A stretch of DNA of 36,821 bases from an uncultured Synechococcus sp. (GTDB lineage Bacteria > Cyanobacteriota > Cyanobacteriia > Phormidesmidales > Phormidesmidaceae): contig CALDSK010000183.1 of assembly GCA_937911865.1 (NCBI GenBank), positions 1-36,821 on the forward strand, in the 5' to 3' direction. A program made the position numbers and the translations under genes. Within the stretch, counting starts at the first letter, position 1. Each line of letters begins with the position of its first letter. The notes beneath the pieces were generated by a model. That model searched no databases and was not told the DNA's origin. It worked only from the letters and a program-made list of their open reading frames with translations. Of this stretch, positions 33,907 through 36,821 are shown one piece after another.

Positions 33907-36105
33907 ATGCGATATCTAAAATCAGCTGCTTTTCTACTGCTAACAGCAAGCAGTTCGGTATCCCTACTATCTTTAGTAGCTAAAGCAGCCCCCAATGATA
34001 CATCCAGTATTGATGAGTCCCCTGTAGACGCATTGCATTTGGATACATCATTAGAGAAATCGTTAGCGCCAGCTACAGAACACCAGCCAGAAAATCCGTC
34101 AGGGCTCGTGAGCCTACAAACGGGTACAGCGATGATCGCGCAGGCTGATACCAGCTTAGAGGCCCAAGCACCGTCCCAGACACTCGGGCTCTCACCTACG
34201 GTTACGACAGCACGCTCACCTCAGTTTGATCAGCTACGTGGCCGACTGTTAAGTGATACCGCTCAGCCCCTACCGGTAGAAGCGGTCACCGCTAGAGCCG
34301 CTCGCCGCAATGCGCTTAGTAACGCCCAAACAGTCGCGGTTGAAGAGGTTAAACAGGTTGAAGAACCTGACGCAGACGCCACGGAAGCTCAAAGTGACGC
34401 TCAGCCCGATAGTTTTATTGAATCGCCAACCTTGACCCTTGATGGCTTCAGAGCACTGGTAGAAGAGGCCGAAGTTCAGCAGGCCGAAGCTGAGAATACT
34501 GAAACTGCTGAAGCGAGTGGCACTAGAAGCGTCGTAGCCCAGAACGATGAAGAAGACGCTTTGCCTACGCTGCTAGAAGAGAGCGAACCGACAGCGCCTG
34601 AATCCACAGATATAGAAGAGGATCCTGCTGCTCCGGAAACACCTCCAGAACCACCCACAGAAACGCCTACTGAGCCGCCTACTGAGCCGCCAGAAGTCTC
34701 TCCAACAGAAGTACCAGACACGGAGCGTGAACCGGCTTCAGCTGGTCCAGACGAATCGGTTCCTGCGCCAACAGCCGCTGATGATGTAGAGATTGATGAG
34801 CTGCCAGCTATCTTGTATGCCGATCCCAATCCGCTCAGTTTTCCAACAACAGCTGAGGAAGTCGATATTGAGCAAAATCCTGTTATTACTTTAGAACAGG
34901 CAATTGAACTAGCGTATCGCAACAACCAAACCCTGCAAGCAGCTTTACTGAGTCAGCAGCAGGCAGCAGCGGCGGTTGATGAAGCTAGAGCAGCGCTATT
35001 GCCTAGCGTGACTACGCAGGCAGACCTGACGACTCGCGAGAACACTCAGATCGACCCTTTTACCGGAGACAGCAGCAGTGACTTGGACACAACGCTAGGT
35101 GGAAGCGTTAGTATCAACTACGACTTGATTACGGGGGGCTCTAGAGAGGCCTCTATTCGAGCAGCAGAGCTGAATGAAGAAATTGCAACGCTGGCAGTAG
35201 AAGCTCAGCAAGAACAAATTCGATTGACGACAGCAACCTCTTACTATGCGCTGCAAGAAGCTGGGGAAAACATTGGCATTAACCAGTCTTTCTTAGATGA
35301 AGCGGCTCGCAACTTGCGCGATGCACAGCTTCGGCAAGAAGTTGGCGTGGGTACCCGCTTTGATGTGCTCAGAGCTGAAGTGCAATTTGCGAACGCTCGT
35401 CAGCAGGTCATTCAGTCACAAAGCCAGCAGCAAATCAGCCGCCGAGACATCTCACGTTTGCTCAATTTGCCACCTAATGCCAGCGTTTCTGCCACGCCAG
35501 TTGCCAAGGCTGCCAATTGGCCATTGACCTTAGAAGAGAGCATCGTTCTTGCTTTTCAGAATCGGGCTGAGTTAGAGCAACAGCTTCTGCAAGCGGACGT
35601 CAGCGAACAGCAGCGCCGCGCCGCGCTAGCCGCCCTTCGCCCTCAGGTTAGTTTGTTTGCAAACTACAGTATTCCAGATGTTTTAGATACCGACGGCGAA
35701 CTTCAAGATACCTATTCTTTGGGAGCCCAGCTGAACTGGACATTGTTTGACGGCGGGGCGGCTCGCGCTCGGGCACGTCAACAAAGCATTGGGAGTGACA
35801 TTGCTGAAGAACAGTTCAGCGAGAACTTGGATCAGGTTCGCTTTGATGTAGAACAGTCCTTCTTTAACCTGCAAGCCAGCGAAGAGAACATTTCCACATC
35901 GGAGATAGCGGTATCGCAAGCAGAAGAAGCCCTCGCGCTTGCCAACTTACGACTGCAGGCAGGGGTAGGCACCCAGCTAGATGTGCTGACCGCGCAACGT
36001 GAGCTGGCTGATGCTAGAGGGAACAATGTTACGGCTATTTTGGGTTATAACCGCGCTTTAGTTTCCATTGAACGAGCGATTAGCAACGTTGCGGCCCCGC
36101 TGTGA
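33907..36105 (+). CDS. TolC-family outer membrane channel protein with long N-terminal extension
   Basis: A 732-residue outer membrane efflux/secretion channel of the TolC family, which forms a trimeric barrel and periplasmic tunnel with inner membrane exporters. The signal peptide ends near KAAPN (about 1-28). Residues 29-320 are a long acidic extension, including a Pro/Glu/Thr-rich segment (about 235-275, with TPTEPPTEPPE repeats). The two OEP repeats follow (about 325-525 and 535-725). The conserved features are ITLEQAIELAYRNN, EVGVGTRFDVLRAEVQ and, in the second half, LQAGVGTQLDVLTAQRELADARG. It resembles the single TolC homologues of cyanobacteria (Slr1270/HgdD type), but the extension is long. 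No exporter partner lies in the window. Confidence 0.92.
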   Translation: MRYLKSAAFLLLTASSSVSLLSLVAKAAPNDTSSIDESPVDALHLDTSLEKSLAPATEHQPENPSGLVSLQTGTAMIAQADTSLEAQAPSQTLGLSPTVTTARSPQFDQLRGRLLSDTAQPLPVEAVTARAARRNALSNAQTVAVEEVKQVEEPDADATEAQSDAQPDSFIESPTLTLDGFRALVEEAEVQQAEAENTETAEASGTRSVVAQNDEEDALPTLLEESEPTAPESTDIEEDPAAPETPPEPPTETPTEPPTEPPEVSPTEVPDTEREPASAGPDESVPAPTAADDVEIDELPAILYADPNPLSFPTTAEEVDIEQNPVITLEQAIELAYRNNQTLQAALLSQQQAAAAVDEARAALLPSVTTQADLTTRENTQIDPFTGDSSSDLDTTLGGSVSINYDLITGGSREASIRAAELNEEIATLAVEAQQEQIRLTTATSYYALQEAGENIGINQSFLDEAARNLRDAQLRQEVGVGTRFDVLRAEVQFANARQQVIQSQSQQQISRRDISRLLNLPPNASVSATPVAKAANWPLTLEESIVLAFQNRAELEQQLLQADVSEQQRRAALAALRPQVSLFANYSIPDVLDTDGELQDTYSLGAQLNWTLFDGGAARARARQQSIGSDIAEEQFSENLDQVRFDVEQSFFNLQASEENISTSEIAVSQAEEALALANLRLQAGVGTQLDVLTAQRELADARGNNVTAILGYNRALVSIERAISNVAAPL

Positions 36106-36223
36106 TTGGCCCAATTAAAGAGAAGGCTCTGAGAAAAAGCCCCGATTAAAGACTTCTATACTTAAGGATCTTCAACAGCCGTCTTCAGGCTCAGCCCCAA
36201 GTACTCGATTTGCGCTGGGCGGC

Positions 36224-36569
36224 TCAGGAAACTTGCGCTGGCGCCGAGGCTGGCGCAGATGATTTTGAGTTCATCGGATTTTTACCGCTGGTTAGTTTAC
36301 GCAAACGAGCCATTACTGATTTGGGCGCTTGCACTACTCTAGCAGCGTTGTTTTGAGCAAACTGACGACCGGAGTTTTGAGGCGCCTTTGACGCGGCAGC
36401 AGAGCTGTCTTCTGAGTGAATCGCAGCATCTAGACGAAAGTCAGGCGGATGAAAAACGGGCCCGCCTTTGTCGACGCGGGGTGCGGTTCCAGGCAAGCCC
36501 GATCCATCGGCCGCCAAATTCCCAGACGCGACCGGTTGTCCAGCTTTCGGATAAGAAAAAATATTTCAT
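36224..36569 (-). pseudogene. Small minus-strand gene, apparently split between two frames
   Basis: On the minus strand an ATG at 36569 opens MKYFFLSESWTTGRVWEFGG, a stretch that looks like a real N-terminus, but this frame stops at 36441 after 42 codons. A second frame, open at 36517-36224 without an ATG at its start, continues with a Lys/Arg-containing, helical tail (VVQAPKSVMARLRKLTSG). The two overlap by about 77 nt, so a single frameshift near codons 20-40 would join them into one protein of roughly 110 residues. Alternatively, the 42-codon ORF is complete and the second frame is spurious. I do not assign a function. Confidence 0.4.
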
Positions 36570-36821
36570 AGTGTCACTCATTAAGTTGACGGGGTTGAGT
36601 TGAAAGGGGCTGTGTTATGGAGCTGAATTCCCTGATTTTTTTGATGCAGTTTCTTGCGCTTATTTGCATCCGGCTCATTATGACTCGAAAATTTGATGCG
36701 TTCGACTTATTGCAGACAGACTTCACATTCAGTCGCAATATTTGACGCCTACGTTATGTAGAAAACTGTTAGGCAGAAAACTAAAATTACCCGGATGTAG
36801 CTCTCCCGATAAGTAGTAATA

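Noticed and set aside
34476..34925. 149-codon Ser/Gly/Val-rich minus-strand ORF
   Set aside because: It is the antisense shadow of the Glu/Pro/Thr-rich segment of the TolC-like gene, whose codons produce an artificial Ser/Gly/Val repeat on the other strand.

Overview
This window looks like chromosomal DNA from a filamentous or unicellular cyanobacterium of moderate GC content. The evidence is gene content found together only in cyanobacteria: psbU, the PSRP-3/Ycf65 ribosomal protein, a DUF3120 membrane protein, a DUF2358 protein, a TIGR03279-type radical SAM protein, a separate atpB-atpC cluster, and groESL with a CIRCE operator. In addition, more than 25 copies of the HIP1 core octamer (GCGATCGC) are scattered through the window, where about 0.6 would be expected by chance. 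I see no transposase, phage gene, CRISPR array, rRNA or tRNA.

Layout. 1-1029: 3' part of an HtrA/Deg-type protease. 1162-1405: a promoter, a ykkC-class (guanidine-I type) riboswitch aptamer and a mutually exclusive terminator, placed directly in front of a remA-like (DUF370) gene. 1779-4528 (minus): an anchored protein of unknown function and a SASA-type esterase-like protein that seems to lack its catalytic Asp/His. 4695-6635: a ferredoxin/metallo-beta-lactamase fusion and a convergent PEP-CTERM surface protein. 6982-9861 (minus): DNA polymerase I. 10450-12686: RNase Z, a small Cys-containing protein and CobU. 12776-13114: PSRP-3. 13521-19634: a signalling block of a two-GAF histidine kinase, a large membrane hybrid kinase and a CheY-like regulator. 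19907-21925 (minus): atpC and atpB. 22255-24488: groESL. 24628-25592: two overlapping small genes. 25691-29285 (minus): nadB, psbU and an FHA-adenylate cyclase. 29885-30682 (minus): DUF3120. 31199-36105: uppP, the radical SAM protein and a TolC-like outer membrane protein. The far end holds a small, possibly frameshifted minus-strand gene.

How the parts relate. Most of the window is housekeeping: replication/repair, RNA processing, ATP synthase, chaperonins, NAD and cobalamin synthesis, and photosystem II. Likely operons are short, e.g. atpB-atpC, groES-groEL and the TAATG-coupled pair at 25200. The kinase-kinase-regulator run at 13521-19634 is the main accessory block.

The most notable observation is the riboswitch in front of remA. 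Known guanidine-I switches control guanidine transport or degradation genes, none of which is present here. Other points of interest are structured RNA leaders (groESL, rnz, polA), a hairpin and tandem repeat between atpB and atpC, and small 12-18 bp tandem duplications recurring in intergenic DNA. All identifications come from reading the sequence; no database search was run.
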